This document shows positions 27,501 to 36,038 of a stretch of DNA of 64,000 nt, one piece after another. How positions within the stretch are numbered: the stretch's first letter is position 1; every line of letters begins with the position of its first letter. The position numbers and the translations under genes were made by a program. The stretch comes from Streptomyces sp. CB01635 (lineage in GTDB: Bacteria; Actinomycetota; Actinomycetes; Streptomycetales; Streptomycetaceae), in NCBI RefSeq assembly GCF_002803065.1, contig NZ_NNBL01000008.1:186001-250000 (forward strand), written 5' to 3'. Below the pieces are notes generated by a model, which worked only from the letters and a program-made list of their open reading frames with translations, searched no databases and was not told where the DNA came from.

Positions 27501-28045
27501 TGGCCGCCGCCTCCCTGCGGCCGGTCCCCCAGCAAGTTCGTGCTGTACGGCTGGAGCACCAGCTCGCGCTGATACCAGGTGCCTGGCTCACCACCGAGGT
27601 GGGCGGGGTCGGCCGGGCCGACAGGGACGAACTCGGCTTTGGTCAGCACCTTCTGGGACGCGGCGTTCTGGCGGGCCGTGGCCGCCCGCAGTGTGCGCAG
27701 CCCGTGTCGGGCCGCCGCCAGCCGGCACAGCTCCCGGACGGTCGCGGTCGCCACGCCGCGTCCGGCGACCCGCTCCGCGACCCGGTAGCCGAGTCTGGCA
27801 GTGCCGTCCTCCAAGTCGTACAGGTTGAACCTGCCGAGCACCGAGCCCTCCTCGGCGACGAGCACGTAGAAGGCGCAGATGCCGGCTTCCTGCTCAGCCA
27901 GCAAGGCGCGATACCCGTCGGTGAACTGGTTGAAGAAGGTGTCGCCGCGGTCGGAGACCGAGGCAGCGAAGTAGGCGCGGTTCTCCAGCTCGAAGGCCAG
28001 GACCGCCGAGGCGTGGTCGGCATGCAGCCGCTTCAGCTCAGGCAT
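27494..28045 (-). CDS. GNAT-family N-acetyltransferase
   Basis: 183 residues, GNAT fold with acetyl-CoA loop segment VAGRGVATATVRELCRLA and the RimJ/RimL-like ending NAASQKVLTKAEF. Acceptor unknown. The ribosome site is weak. The 3' end abuts the IS701 remnant, so the last few residues (about 15, PYSTNLLGDRPQGGGG) may be altered. Confidence 0.8.
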   Translation of the reverse strand: MPELKRLHADHASAVLAFELENRAYFAASVSDRGDTFFNQFTDGYRALLAEQEAGICAFYVLVAEEGSVLGRFNLYDLEDGTARLGYRVAERVAGRGVATATVRELCRLAAARHGLRTLRAATARQNAASQKVLTKAEFVPVGPADPAHLGGEPGTWYQRELVLQPYSTNLLGDRPQGGGGHR

Positions 28046-28212
28046 TGCCCGACTTTACCGAGATGGTGCGCCAGGGTCACCCGATTTACGTCGGCTGCAG
28101 ACAGCCCCCAACACCAGGGCAATCAACGCCCAGAGCGGCGGAGGCTCGTGACATGCATAGTCAACGAGGGCAGCCTGACTACGGCGAAGCCCTGACTGCC
28201 CGCCGAACGACG

Positions 28213-28247
28213 AACCCCCGCCCTTCCGCGCTGGAAGGACGGGGGTT
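28213..28247. terminator. Strong GC hairpin, probable bidirectional terminator
   Basis: 15-base arms beginning AACCCCCG and ending CGGGGGTT with one mismatch and a 5-base loop. It lies between converging or unrelated transcripts. Similar hairpins also mark ends of OrfB-type insertion elements, so a relic is possible. Confidence 0.5.
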
Positions 28248-28355
28248 TGCGGTGGAGGCGCTCGCAGGCCGCGATAGTCGACCAGGACGGTGCGGTGCAG
28301 GTCAACCGGCATCCACCCAACCGGGTCGGGACGGTTCTGCGGGCGATCGGCGATC

Positions 28356-28390
28356 CACGTCCATGCGGTCCACGTCCATGCGGTCCACGT
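28356..28390. repeat. 15-base tandem repeat, 2.3 copies
   Basis: CACGTCCATGCGGTC is repeated exactly twice and then its first five bases again. No gene function is evident. Confidence 0.7.
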
Positions 28391-28443
28391 GCCGTGTCAC
28401 GGGCCGGCGGTGCCAGGCGTATTCACGCCCGGCCCGGGGCACA

Positions 28444-28665
28444 TCATCCGCCAGCGGCGTCCTCGGCCTCCCAGCGCAGCAGGTCCCCCGGCTGACACTT
28501 GAGCACCTCGCACAGCGCGGCGAGCGTCGCGAAGCGCACCGCCTTGGCGCGGCCGTTCTTGAGTACCGCCAGGTTGGCGGGCGTGATCCCCACGCGCTCC
28601 GCGAGCTCGCCCACGGACATCTTCCGCCTGGCCAGCATCACGTCGATGTCGACGGCGATCGCCAT
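28444..28665 (-). CDS. XRE/Cro-type small HTH regulator
   Basis: 73 residues, essentially only an HTH domain (MLARRKMSVGELAERVGITP, then CEVLKCQPGDLLRWE). Its start overlaps the stop of the DUF2975 gene by ATGA. DUF2975 plus this type of XRE protein is a common two-gene unit in Gram-positives. It probably binds the palindrome in the operon promoter (29189-29205), giving autoregulation (inference). Confidence 0.9.
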   Translation of the reverse strand: MAIAVDIDVMLARRKMSVGELAERVGITPANLAVLKNGRAKAVRFATLAALCEVLKCQPGDLLRWEAEDAAGG

Positions 28666-29156
28666 CAGATCACCTCGTCCAACTCGGCCTGCATCTGCGC
28701 CGCTTCGCCGTCGCGGGCGACGGCCTGGGCGAGCAGCATCCGCAGCACGAGCACGATGAGCGCGACCCCCAGGATGGCCAGGGCAACCCCGCCCATGATG
28801 AGGGTGACACCCGGGTCGTCCCGCTGGCCCGGCGCATTGAGGACCGTGACCGCGAACCACAGGAGGGCAGCCGCCACGATCGCGCCGATCACGGCGTCCA
28901 CGTACCGGAAGGCGGCGTGGGAGAACACGGTTCCGCGTCGCACCATCGTCACCAGCCTCCATACGCAGACCAGGGCGACCTGGGCCGACACCATGCCCAG
29001 GATCGTGATCACGCGTAGCGGGGTCAGCGGGAGCGACCCGTCCTCCGGGTCGCTCCCGCTGACCAACACCCACACCATCGATGCCTGTACGAACACGGTG
29101 CCGGTCAGCACCACCACGAGCACGGCGCGCAGCGCACGCACTGTCAGCTTTCCCAC
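28665..29156 (-). CDS. DUF2975 membrane protein
   Basis: 163 residues from GTG 29156, chosen for GGAGGGATGG just upstream. Four transmembrane helices are visible, the second and third around VITILGMVSAQVALVCVW and AVIGAIVAAALLWFAV. The C-terminal tail is acidic and helical (QMQAELDEVI). Membrane partner of the XRE regulator with which it overlaps. Molecular role unknown. Confidence 0.85.
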   Translation of the reverse strand: MGKLTVRALRAVLVVVLTGTVFVQASMVWVLVSGSDPEDGSLPLTPLRVITILGMVSAQVALVCVWRLVTMVRRGTVFSHAAFRYVDAVIGAIVAAALLWFAVTVLNAPGQRDDPGVTLIMGGVALAILGVALIVLVLRMLLAQAVARDGEAAQMQAELDEVI

Positions 29157-29185
29157 GACCCATCCCTCCATCGAGTTACGATGAG

Positions 29186-29214
29186 AATCTATCGACTTTC
29201 GATAGGTTACGCAA
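29186..29214 (-). promoter_or_regulatory. Promoter with spacer palindrome for DUF2975/XRE operon
   Basis: On the minus strand TTGCGT and TAGATT are spaced 17 bases (29214-29209 and 29191-29186). The spacer holds the palindrome CTATCGA-CTT-TCGATAG (29189-29205), which a regulator would use to occlude polymerase. Confidence 0.7.
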
Positions 29215-29695
29215 GGGCCGGGACGGAGGGCGGGCGGCGGCTTCGCACCGTGGCGAGGACGCCGCCGCCCCTCTAGGGAATAGCGGCGCTCTTGCCGACG
29301 GCGAGCGAGGGCGAAAGTCACGAACCGTAGATCGAAGGCCGCGCAGTCGAATCGGCGGCCTCACTCGTCGATGAAGTATTCGTGGTTCGTGGTGGCAGCG
29401 GATTTCGACGTCGGTCCATGCGGTGCGGTGCGCCGGCCGGGATGCCGGCGCGGTCGGTGATGTCGGTCAGTCGTTGGTTCTCGATGTGCCGCCACACGCG
29501 GGCGGGGACACCGGCGAGCCAGATCGAGGTGGACTGGCCCAGCCGGTGCGTCGCCCTCAAGATGTCCGTCGCCCCGCCGGGCGCTCCTCATCCGGTCCGG
29601 CGAGACGAACCGCGGCCCGCCGGGACCAGCGCGCACTTCGGGTGAAGGTTCCCCAGGATCAACCCCCGGCCTTCGGACATCGCATGTTCAGCCGC
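29215..29695. other. 481-base stretch, possible decayed coding sequence
   Basis: A minus-strand frame around 29440-29560 reads like protein (RATHRLGQSTSIWLAGVPAR, HIENQRLTDITDRAG), but it lacks a start and family identity. Otherwise nothing was recognised. Confidence 0.35.
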
Positions 29696-30151
29696 TCAGG
29701 TCTGGCACTGCGCCGTGCCGGCGGTGGACCAGCCGCTCCAGGCGGCCCCGTCGGCACGGGCGTGTACGCGAATCTCGACCTTCACACCGGGCGCGCACAC
29801 CCGAGTCGAGCTTCCCACCTCCGTGGGCTCGACGGTCCCACCCGCCGGGACGTAGGTGCGACCGCTGCCCAACTTCACCCAGTGACCACCGTCGACGACA
29901 CGAAAGAACGCCTCGTAGGAGAGGTTCGCCGCCCTCGGCCCCGTGTTGCGCGCCTTGACGTGCGCCGTGATCTCCCGAGTGTAGATTCGGCCTTCCTTTC
30001 CGCGTTGGGCGCTGATGCAGCCGTTGACGGCCACCCGGCCGGTCGACACACCACCGCCACAGGCGACTGCTGTGGCCTGAGCGTTCGCCGGAATGGTCAG
30101 CACGGTGAGCGCGGCAGCGCCCAGGATTGTTCCGATATGCCTCATACGCAC
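29696..30151 (-). CDS. Secreted hypothetical protein
   Basis: 151 residues. A Sec signal (HIGTILGAAALTVLTIPANAQA) is followed by a 120-residue beta-rich domain with three cysteines (ACGG, GCIS, VCAP) and a fourth at the end (QCQT), suggesting two disulfides. GGGAGCAGGG lies upstream of ATG 30151; ATG 30145 is an alternative. No family recognised. Confidence 0.7.
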   Translation of the reverse strand: MRMRHIGTILGAAALTVLTIPANAQATAVACGGGVSTGRVAVNGCISAQRGKEGRIYTREITAHVKARNTGPRAANLSYEAFFRVVDGGHWVKLGSGRTYVPAGGTVEPTEVGSSTRVCAPGVKVEIRVHARADGAAWSGWSTAGTAQCQT

Positions 30152-30289
30152 AACCCTGCTCCCTTCGTTACGGATTGCCTCAGAGGAACCATTACGCGCC
30201 GAGGCGGCGAGGGCAGCGGCTCATCGACTTCTTCACTCCAACGGAAGCAGACGGTGCTCGGTACGCGATCGCCTCCGGCGGTGAGGTTC

Positions 30290-30680
30290 CACCTGGCCGT
30301 GTGCTCTCCGTCGGTCTGCAGGAGCGAGTCCATCTGGCACGTCTCGGCCGTGACCCTCGAGTTCTGCGGCACCGTTGGAGATCACCCAGCCGTTGGTCTT
30401 CTCTCCCGGCTGGAGGATCAGGGTGAGGTCCAGGGACTCACCGACGGTGGGGTCGCCGGGCATACAGGCGTACACCTTCCCGGTCGAGTCGATGACCTTC
30501 GCCCCCCGGGTTGCCGGGGTCGTCGTAGGTGGCGTCGCCAGTGCTGAGGATCGTGAACTCCGCCGCGACCAGGCGCTGTCCGTCGGGGGCCGCGAAGATG
30601 TCCCGCGACGGTTCGGTGTTGTCCTCGTACTTGGTCAGCGTGACGTCGGCCTGAACGTGGCCCGGCCGATTTCCGCCCCT
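30290..30680 (-). pseudogene. DUF4352-like secreted/lipoprotein domain with two frameshifts
   Basis: Three consecutive minus-strand pieces in different frames make one beta-sandwich domain: ADVTLTKYEDNTEPSRDIFA, then KVYACMPGDPTVGESLDLTL, then PQNSRVTAETCQMDSLLQTD. The first switch sits in a run of six C (30502-30507) and the second near CC at 30372-30373. The N-terminal signal or lipobox is not recognisable. Confidence 0.55.
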
Positions 30681-30755
30681 GGGGGTTGGCGTGCGGGCCC
30701 CCAGGTCTGGCCCCATGCTGGAAGGAGGGGTGAGACAACCGAGGGAGTGGTGGGG

Positions 30756-30965
30756 ATGCAGACCGTGGTGGACCTCACGCGCTGCCAGGGCTACGCACAG
30801 TGCGTCTTTCTCGCGCCGGACGTATTCGAGCTGCATGGCGAGGAGGGGCTGCTGTACGCCACGGCCGTCCCCGACGACCAGGTCGAGCGCGTGCGCCAGG
30901 CCGCGGCGGCGTGCCCGGTGCAGGCGATCCTCCTCGGGGAAGAGGTGAGCAGCGGTGCCCGGTGA
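30756..30965 (+). CDS. [3Fe-4S]-type ferredoxin
   Basis: 69 residues. Cysteines C10, C16 and C53 (TRCQGYAQC ... ACPVQ) give the three-Cys pattern of bacterial P450 redox partners; the missing fourth Cys predicts a [3Fe-4S] cluster. GAGGGAG lies 9-15 bases before the ATG. It overlaps the ferredoxin reductase by 11 bases. It would carry electrons from the reductase to a P450. The P450 fragment next to it is dead, so a P450 elsewhere, possibly the one at 34833, is the remaining partner (inference). Confidence 0.9.
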   Translation: MQTVVDLTRCQGYAQCVFLAPDVFELHGEEGLLYATAVPDDQVERVRQAAAACPVQAILLGEEVSSGAR

Positions 30966-32322
30966 CCTCGAGGACGGCCGCATCGTCATCGTCGGAGCCT
31001 CGCTGGCAGGTCTCAGGGCCGCGGAGGCACTGCGCGAGGAGGGTTTCACCGGCTCGCTGACCGTGGTCGGGGACGAGCCCCACCCGCCCTATGACCGGCC
31101 GCCCCTGTCCAAGCAGGTGCTGCTCGGGCAGGCGACGGCGGACACCACCGGGCTGCCGATGCGCCGGGACCCGGACGCCGAGTGGCGGCTGGGCGTACGC
31201 GCCACCGGCGTGGACCTGCTCGCGAAACAGGTGCTGCTGGAGGACGGCGAGTCGCTGCCGTACGACCGGCTGCTGATCACCACCGGGACCCGCGCGCGGC
31301 CCTGGCCCAACCAGGACGAGGGCGCCCTGGACGGGGTATTCACCCTGCGCACCCGCGAGGACGGCGCAGGGCTGGCCGAGCGGCTGGCCGCCGGGCCGGA
31401 GCGGGTGCTGGTGATCGGCGGCGGCTTCACCGGCTCGGAGATCGCCTCCGCCTGCCGGGAACGGGGACTGGAGGTCACGGTCGCCGAACGCGGCCCCGCA
31501 CCCCTGGTGGGCGCGCTCGGCGGCACCCTCGGGAAACTCGCCGCCGCCATGCAACGCAACCACGGCGTCGACCTGCGCACCGGGGTGACAGTCACCGCCC
31601 TGCACGGGAACGGCAGCTTCACCGGCGCCGACCTGTCCGACGGCAGCCGCGTCGACGCCGACGTCTGCGTCGTGGCCCTGGGCGCGATCCGCAACGTCGA
31701 ATGGCTGGCGGAGTCCGGGCTCGCGGCGGGCCCGCGCGGAATCGCCTGCGACGCCGGCTGCCGCGCCTTCAACATGTACGGGATCGTCACCGACGACGTC
31801 TTCGCGGCCGGTGACGTCTCCCGCTTCCCGCACCCGCTGTTCGGCTACCAGATGCTCTCCCTGGAACACTGGGGCAACGCGGTCGAGCAGGCCGAGGTGG
31901 CGGCACACAACATGGTCAATCCAGGGCCCCTGCGGCGCCCTCACCTGGCCATCCCGACGTTCTGGTCGACCCAGTTCGGACTCAACATCAAATCGGTCGG
32001 CGTGCCCACCTACTCCGACCACGTGGTCATCGCCCAGGGCTCCCTGGAGGCGCGCCGCCTGGCCATGGTCTACGGCTACCAGGGACGGGTCACCGCCGCC
32101 GTCACCGTCGACATGGCCAAGTCACTGGACTACTACCGGCACCTGATCGAGACGGCCGCGCCGTTCCCGCCCCCACCCGGCGCAGCGGACCGCGCGATCG
32201 CGGCCGAGGTACCGATCCCCTCCGATGTGCCGGATCCTTCCGTCCTCTCCCACGGCCCCACCGTGGCGCTCACCGGATACCTGCCCGACCGCCGGCTGAC
32301 CGTGGTGCAACCCATGCGCTGA
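30955..32322 (+). CDS. FAD-dependent ferredoxin reductase (rubredoxin/putidaredoxin reductase type)
   Basis: 455 residues from GTG 30955. N-terminal FAD motif IVIVGASLAGLRAAE, the RPPLSK segment typical of putidaredoxin reductases, the NAD motif VLVIGGGFTGSEIAS, the second FAD contact VFAAGDVSRF, and a C-terminal reductase domain. It reduces the overlapping ferredoxin with NAD(P)H. Followed by scrambled P450 sequence, implying that the three genes once formed a P450 operon. Confidence 0.92.
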   Translation: MPGDLEDGRIVIVGASLAGLRAAEALREEGFTGSLTVVGDEPHPPYDRPPLSKQVLLGQATADTTGLPMRRDPDAEWRLGVRATGVDLLAKQVLLEDGESLPYDRLLITTGTRARPWPNQDEGALDGVFTLRTREDGAGLAERLAAGPERVLVIGGGFTGSEIASACRERGLEVTVAERGPAPLVGALGGTLGKLAAAMQRNHGVDLRTGVTVTALHGNGSFTGADLSDGSRVDADVCVVALGAIRNVEWLAESGLAAGPRGIACDAGCRAFNMYGIVTDDVFAAGDVSRFPHPLFGYQMLSLEHWGNAVEQAEVAAHNMVNPGPLRRPHLAIPTFWSTQFGLNIKSVGVPTYSDHVVIAQGSLEARRLAMVYGYQGRVTAAVTVDMAKSLDYYRHLIETAAPFPPPPGAADRAIAAEVPIPSDVPDPSVLSHGPTVALTGYLPDRRLTVVQPMR

Positions 32323-32345
32323 CCCGTGGTGGTACGTGCCGAGTC

Positions 32346-32462
32346 GCTGCCATCCGCCTGCTGTACCACCGGACCGGCCTCGCGGAGTTCCTCGTACAGC
32401 GGATAGAGGTTGGGGCGGCCGGCGTAGTCGGTGATCCGTGACAGCAGGGTCTCGGAGTCCAT
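32346..32462 (-). pseudogene. Cytochrome P450 N-terminal fragment, inverted
   Basis: ATG 32462 opens a P450-like N-terminus (LLSRITDYAGRPNLYPLYEE) for 39 codons on the minus strand, then similarity stops. The central part of a P450 starts immediately to the right on the plus strand, so this short piece appears inverted relative to the rest of the gene. Confidence 0.55.
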
Positions 32463-32479
32463 GGATGCTCATGAGGTGC

Positions 32480-33210
32480 ACCTGCAGCCGCCCTTCGTGG
32501 CACTCGACGACCCCGAGCAGCAGAGGCTGCAACGCGGCCATGCGACCGTTCGGACCGCCGCACAGCCCGGGCCGGGTCGCTGCCTTGCGCGGCGAGATCG
32601 TCCAGCTCACGAAGGATCTGGCGGAAGGTTTCCAGGAGGGCCGGCAGATCGATGTCGTCGACGACTTCGCCTACCCGCTGCCCATCACCGTGATCTGCCG
32701 CCTGCTCGGCGTCCCGCCCGAGGACGAGCACCTGTTCCACGCATGGCCCGATGTCTGCGCCCGCGATCATCGCGGGCGCAGACATCGGGCCCGTAAGTGA
32801 CACACCGAATAGAGAGACCAGGCGGCCCGTCAGGCCCGGCAGGAGCTGGGCCAGTACCTGGTCGGCCTCCCCGACCAGGTCGTGGCCGGCCCACCAGCGA
32901 CATGCTCTCCGACTTCATCAACGAACCGGACACGCCTTGCGGCTCACCGAAGTGCAACTGGCGTCCACCACCGTCCTGTTGTTCCTCGCCGGACACGAGA
33001 CCACGGTCAATCCGATCGCCAATGGTGTGCTCACCCTGCTGCGTCATCCCGACGAGCTGAGCCGCCTGCGCGGCAATCCCGGCCTGTTGCCACGAGCCGT
33101 AAAGGAACTGCTGCGCTACGAGCCCCCGGTCGATCCTGGTGCTCGGCGCCCCGACGCGCGGGGGATCTCGATGCCACCGAGGCGCATCTGTGAAGTCCGG
33201 TAGCCGGCGA
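32480..33210 (+). pseudogene. Cytochrome P450 central region, multiply frameshifted
   Basis: Pieces in several plus-strand frames: FVALDDPEQQRLQ, RVAALRGEIVQLTKDLAEGF, DFAYPLPITVICRLLGVPPE, then the I-helix LLFLAGHETTVNPIANGVL and the K-helix AVKELLRYEPPV (ExxR). The heme-Cys region is absent. A 47-base palindrome interrupts it at 32745-32791. Clearly non-functional; it follows the ferredoxin/reductase pair that it once probably used. Confidence 0.75.
32745..32791. repeat. 47-base perfect palindrome inside the P450 remnant
   Basis: Two exact 23-base arms (left begins GGCCCGATGTCTGCGC) around a single central C. The left arm reads as P450 coding sequence (WPDVCARD); the right arm is its inverted copy, as from a fold-back duplication. 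Confidence 0.85.
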
Positions 33211-33347
33211 CAACGGCCGACCGGGGCACCCTCAATCTCGGTGTCCAGGGACGGCCGCGGTGCACCCCGTCGGCAGGCTGCCGACCAGGTGCACGGCGGG
33301 TCCAGCGCCTCCGTGTGCCTCTCGGCTGAGGGGCAGGCGGCGATGCC

Positions 33348-34400
33348 CTAACTGTCCGTTGCCCAGGTGCCCAGGGCGATCTCGGCGGTGATGCCGGGAC
33401 CGAAACCGGCTATCAGGCCCTGGTGGCCCTCGAGTGCCGACTGCTCGTCAAACATGCGGTCGAGGGCGTCGAGGACGACTGCGCTGGCGATGTTTCCGTA
33501 CTCGGTGAGTGTGGCCCGACTGAAGCGGAACGCTTCGGGCGGTATGTCGAGGCAGCGGCTCAGGTCGTCCAGGATGCGTGGCCCTCCGGCGTGGACGATG
33601 TAGAAGTCCAGTTTGCCGACGTTCCATTGGTGCTCTTCCGCCAGCGCGCGCAACGCGGGGCTGAGGGGCTCCATCGTCTTCGGTACCCGCTTGTCGAGCT
33701 GGAAGTGGAAACCGGTCGAGCGGACCGCGTAGGAGATCCAGTCCTCGGTGTGGGGTATGAGGTACGAGCCATTGCGCTCCAGGCGCATTCCGGTGCCTCC
33801 GTTGCCCCGGACGACAACGGAGGCGATGCCGTCACCGAACAGGCCGTTGGAGAGCAGCGATCCCACACCGATGTCACCCGGCTGGTAGCACAGTGAGCAG
33901 AACTCGCAGGCCACGATCAGGACGTTGGCGTCGGGGTATGCCGTGCAGAAGTCGTGCGCCCGGTTCACGGCCGCTCCGCCCGCAGCGCAACCGAGTTGGG
34001 CGATGGGCAGCTGTCGGGTCTGCGGTTTGAAGCCCATGGTGTTGATGAGCCACGCGGTCAGCGAGGGCATCATGAAGCCGGTGCAGGATACGTAGATGAT
34101 CAAGTCGATGTCCGGGGGCTCGAGTTGAGCCTGGTCCAGTGCACGCTGAACCACCTGCGGGACGCGGGCCTTGGACTCCCTTTCATAGATGGTGCTGCGC
34201 GCATCCAGTCCCGGATGTTTGAGGACCACATCGATGGGCTGGATCAGATGTCGCTTCTGCACCCCGGTGTTCTCGATCAGGCTCAGCGCCAGGTCGAGTT
34301 GCGGATGGTCGTGGTGCAGCCTCCGCGCGAGTTCGAGGGTTTCCTCATTGGTGATGACGTGTTCGGGTATCGCGATTGCCGGCTTGCACAGAACTGCCAT
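33348..34400 (-). CDS. rppA: 1,3,6,8-tetrahydroxynaphthalene synthase (type III polyketide synthase)
   Basis: 350 residues, standard RppA length. The catalytic triad is at the family positions: C138 (AQLGCAAGG), H270 (YIVHAGGP) and N303 (EYGNIASA). ATG 34400 follows AAGGAG. RppA condenses five malonyl-CoA into tetrahydroxynaphthalene, which oxidises to flaviolin and leads to brown pigments protective against UV and oxidation. The P450 upstream on the same strand resembles CYP158A, the flaviolin-coupling enzyme. The pair is conserved in Streptomyces, but here the P450 comes first and 432 bases separate them. Confidence 0.95.
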   Translation of the reverse strand: MAVLCKPAIAIPEHVITNEETLELARRLHHDHPQLDLALSLIENTGVQKRHLIQPIDVVLKHPGLDARSTIYERESKARVPQVVQRALDQAQLEPPDIDLIIYVSCTGFMMPSLTAWLINTMGFKPQTRQLPIAQLGCAAGGAAVNRAHDFCTAYPDANVLIVACEFCSLCYQPGDIGVGSLLSNGLFGDGIASVVVRGNGGTGMRLERNGSYLIPHTEDWISYAVRSTGFHFQLDKRVPKTMEPLSPALRALAEEHQWNVGKLDFYIVHAGGPRILDDLSRCLDIPPEAFRFSRATLTEYGNIASAVVLDALDRMFDEQSALEGHQGLIAGFGPGITAEIALGTWATDS

Positions 34401-34832
34401 GGGAGTGACTCCTTGCAGTTGGTGGCCCCGGGCGCAGCCGGGGCCGGTCCTGCGGTTCAGCGCTTGGAAAGGGAGCCCCTGCTGCCCCGGGCGCTCAAAG
34501 ACGGCGCGCACGTGGAATACCTGAGGGGAACACGGTCGACCGGACCGTCACAAAATGCGTCCCGGCCGGGCGGCAAGGCCAGACAGAGTCGCCGCCGCTG
34601 GAGTTGGCCAGCGCAGTCCAACGTACGCCAGATGGATCACCGCCGCACGTCGGACCGCTGCTCCCCGCAGTCGGCGTGAGCAGGGTGAAGCCGCCGTCCT
34701 CGTCGGCTGCGGACGACCGCGTGGGGCCGCTGCCCCCTGGTGCCGCTCATGCTCGCGGTCGCGCCGAGCGGGGCGCGCAGTACTACCCGCGAGAGGTGTC
34801 CCCGCTCGGTCCTGCGGTCATGTGCCGGCCAG
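34401..34832. other. 432-base gap between rppA and the P450 gene
   Basis: Contains the rppA ribosome site and presumably a promoter. No coding frame, repeat or terminator was recognised. Confidence 0.4.
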
Positions 34833-36038
34833 TCACCAGGTGACGGGCAACGCGAGTGGATAGCGCCAGATCGATGTCGCGTTCCATTGCAGTTCTTCGG
34901 CGGGCTTCGCCAGCGCGAGGCGAGGGAAGCGCTCAAAGAGCGATCCGAGGGCGATTTCGATCTCCGCGGCGGCGAGTGGTGCGCCCAGGCAGTGATGGGC
35001 GCCCCAGCCGAAGGTCATGTGAGGCGGGCCGGAACGCTCCAGGTCCACCTCGTCGGGGCGGTCGAACTTGCGTGGATCCCGGTTTGCCGTCAGGTAGGAG
35101 ACGTGCACGATGTCGCCCGCCTGAATTGCCACCCCGCTCAGGACCACGTCTTCCACGGCCACCCGGGGGATACCGACCCCCTTGCGGAAGGGGATGAAGC
35201 GCAGCAGTTCGTTGATCGCCCCGGGCAGCAACTCGGGGCGCTCGCGCACGGTCGCGAGCAGATCGGGCCGGGTGAGCAACAGGTAGGTCAGGTTGCCGAT
35301 CTCGTACGTCGTCGTATCCTGCCCTGTGATCAGCAGGACCATGGCCATGACGGCCAACTCCTCATCGTTGAGGATCTCGTCGCCGTCGCGGGCCGTCGCC
35401 AGCACGCTGATCAGGTCGTCACCGGGATTCTTGCGGCGCTGCCCGGTCAGTGTCGCAAAGTAGGCGCGCAACTCGGCCTTCGCCCGTACCGCGGCGTCCC
35501 GGTTTCCGACCCCGACATCCATCATCGTCCGGGCGTGGGCACGCAGCTGTGCATGGTCCGCCTCGGGGATCTCCAGAACCTCGCAGATCGTAATCAGCGG
35601 CAGTGGTCCGGCAAGGTGCTCCATGATGTCGGCGGGTGTACCTTGGCCCGCCATCTGGTCGAGCAGCTCGTCGACGACGTTCTGAGTGCGCAACCTCATG
35701 CGTTCGATGTGAGCTGGGGCGAAGCCCTTCGACACAAGGCTCCGCAGGCGGCTGCCGGCCGGGGGGTCCATGAGATTGATCGCCTCGGACTGGACGATCG
35801 GCTCGGGTGTCATGCGCGGGAAGTCACGGCCGGCGACAGCATGACGGCTGAAACGCCGGTCGGTGGTCACCGTCCGGACATCGTCATAACCGGTGACGAG
35901 CCATGCCGTGCCCTCGCCGAAGGGCAGCCGGATCCGGGAGACAGGTCCCTCGTTCATGAGGTGTCTGAGCACCGGATCGAACTCGAGGGCCTCGGCAAAG
36001 TCGAATGGACATTGCCGCGCGTCGGAACCGAGGGTCAT
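34833..36038 (-). CDS. Cytochrome P450, CYP158A-like (biflaviolin synthase type)
   Basis: 401 residues from ATG 36038 (GGAG upstream); the frame upstream is only repeat-derived sequence. I-helix oxygen motif ITGQDTTTYE (238-246), ExxR in ELLR (277-280), heme loop FGWGAHHCLG with ligand C350. The replacement of the usual AGxET by TGQDT fits the CYP158 family. Soluble and dependent on ferredoxin partners, possibly those at 30756-32322. With RppA downstream, oxidative coupling of flaviolin is the likely reaction. Confidence 0.9.
   Translation of the reverse strand: MTLGSDARQCPFDFAEALEFDPVLRHLMNEGPVSRIRLPFGEGTAWLVTGYDDVRTVTTDRRFSRHAVAGRDFPRMTPEPIVQSEAINLMDPPAGSRLRSLVSKGFAPAHIERMRLRTQNVVDELLDQMAGQGTPADIMEHLAGPLPLITICEVLEIPEADHAQLRAHARTMMDVGVGNRDAAVRAKAELRAYFATLTGQRRKNPGDDLISVLATARDGDEILNDEELAVMAMVLLITGQDTTTYEIGNLTYLLLTRPDLLATVRERPELLPGAINELLRFIPFRKGVGIPRVAVEDVVLSGVAIQAGDIVHVSYLTANRDPRKFDRPDEVDLERSGPPHMTFGWGAHHCLGAPLAAAEIEIALGSLFERFPRLALAKPAEELQWNATSIWRYPLALPVTW

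Larger units (their letters stand above)
28046..28443. other. 398-base stretch without a gene
   Basis: Holds the strong hairpin at 28213-28247 and the 15-base tandem repeat at 28356-28390. No supported coding frame. Confidence 0.45.
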
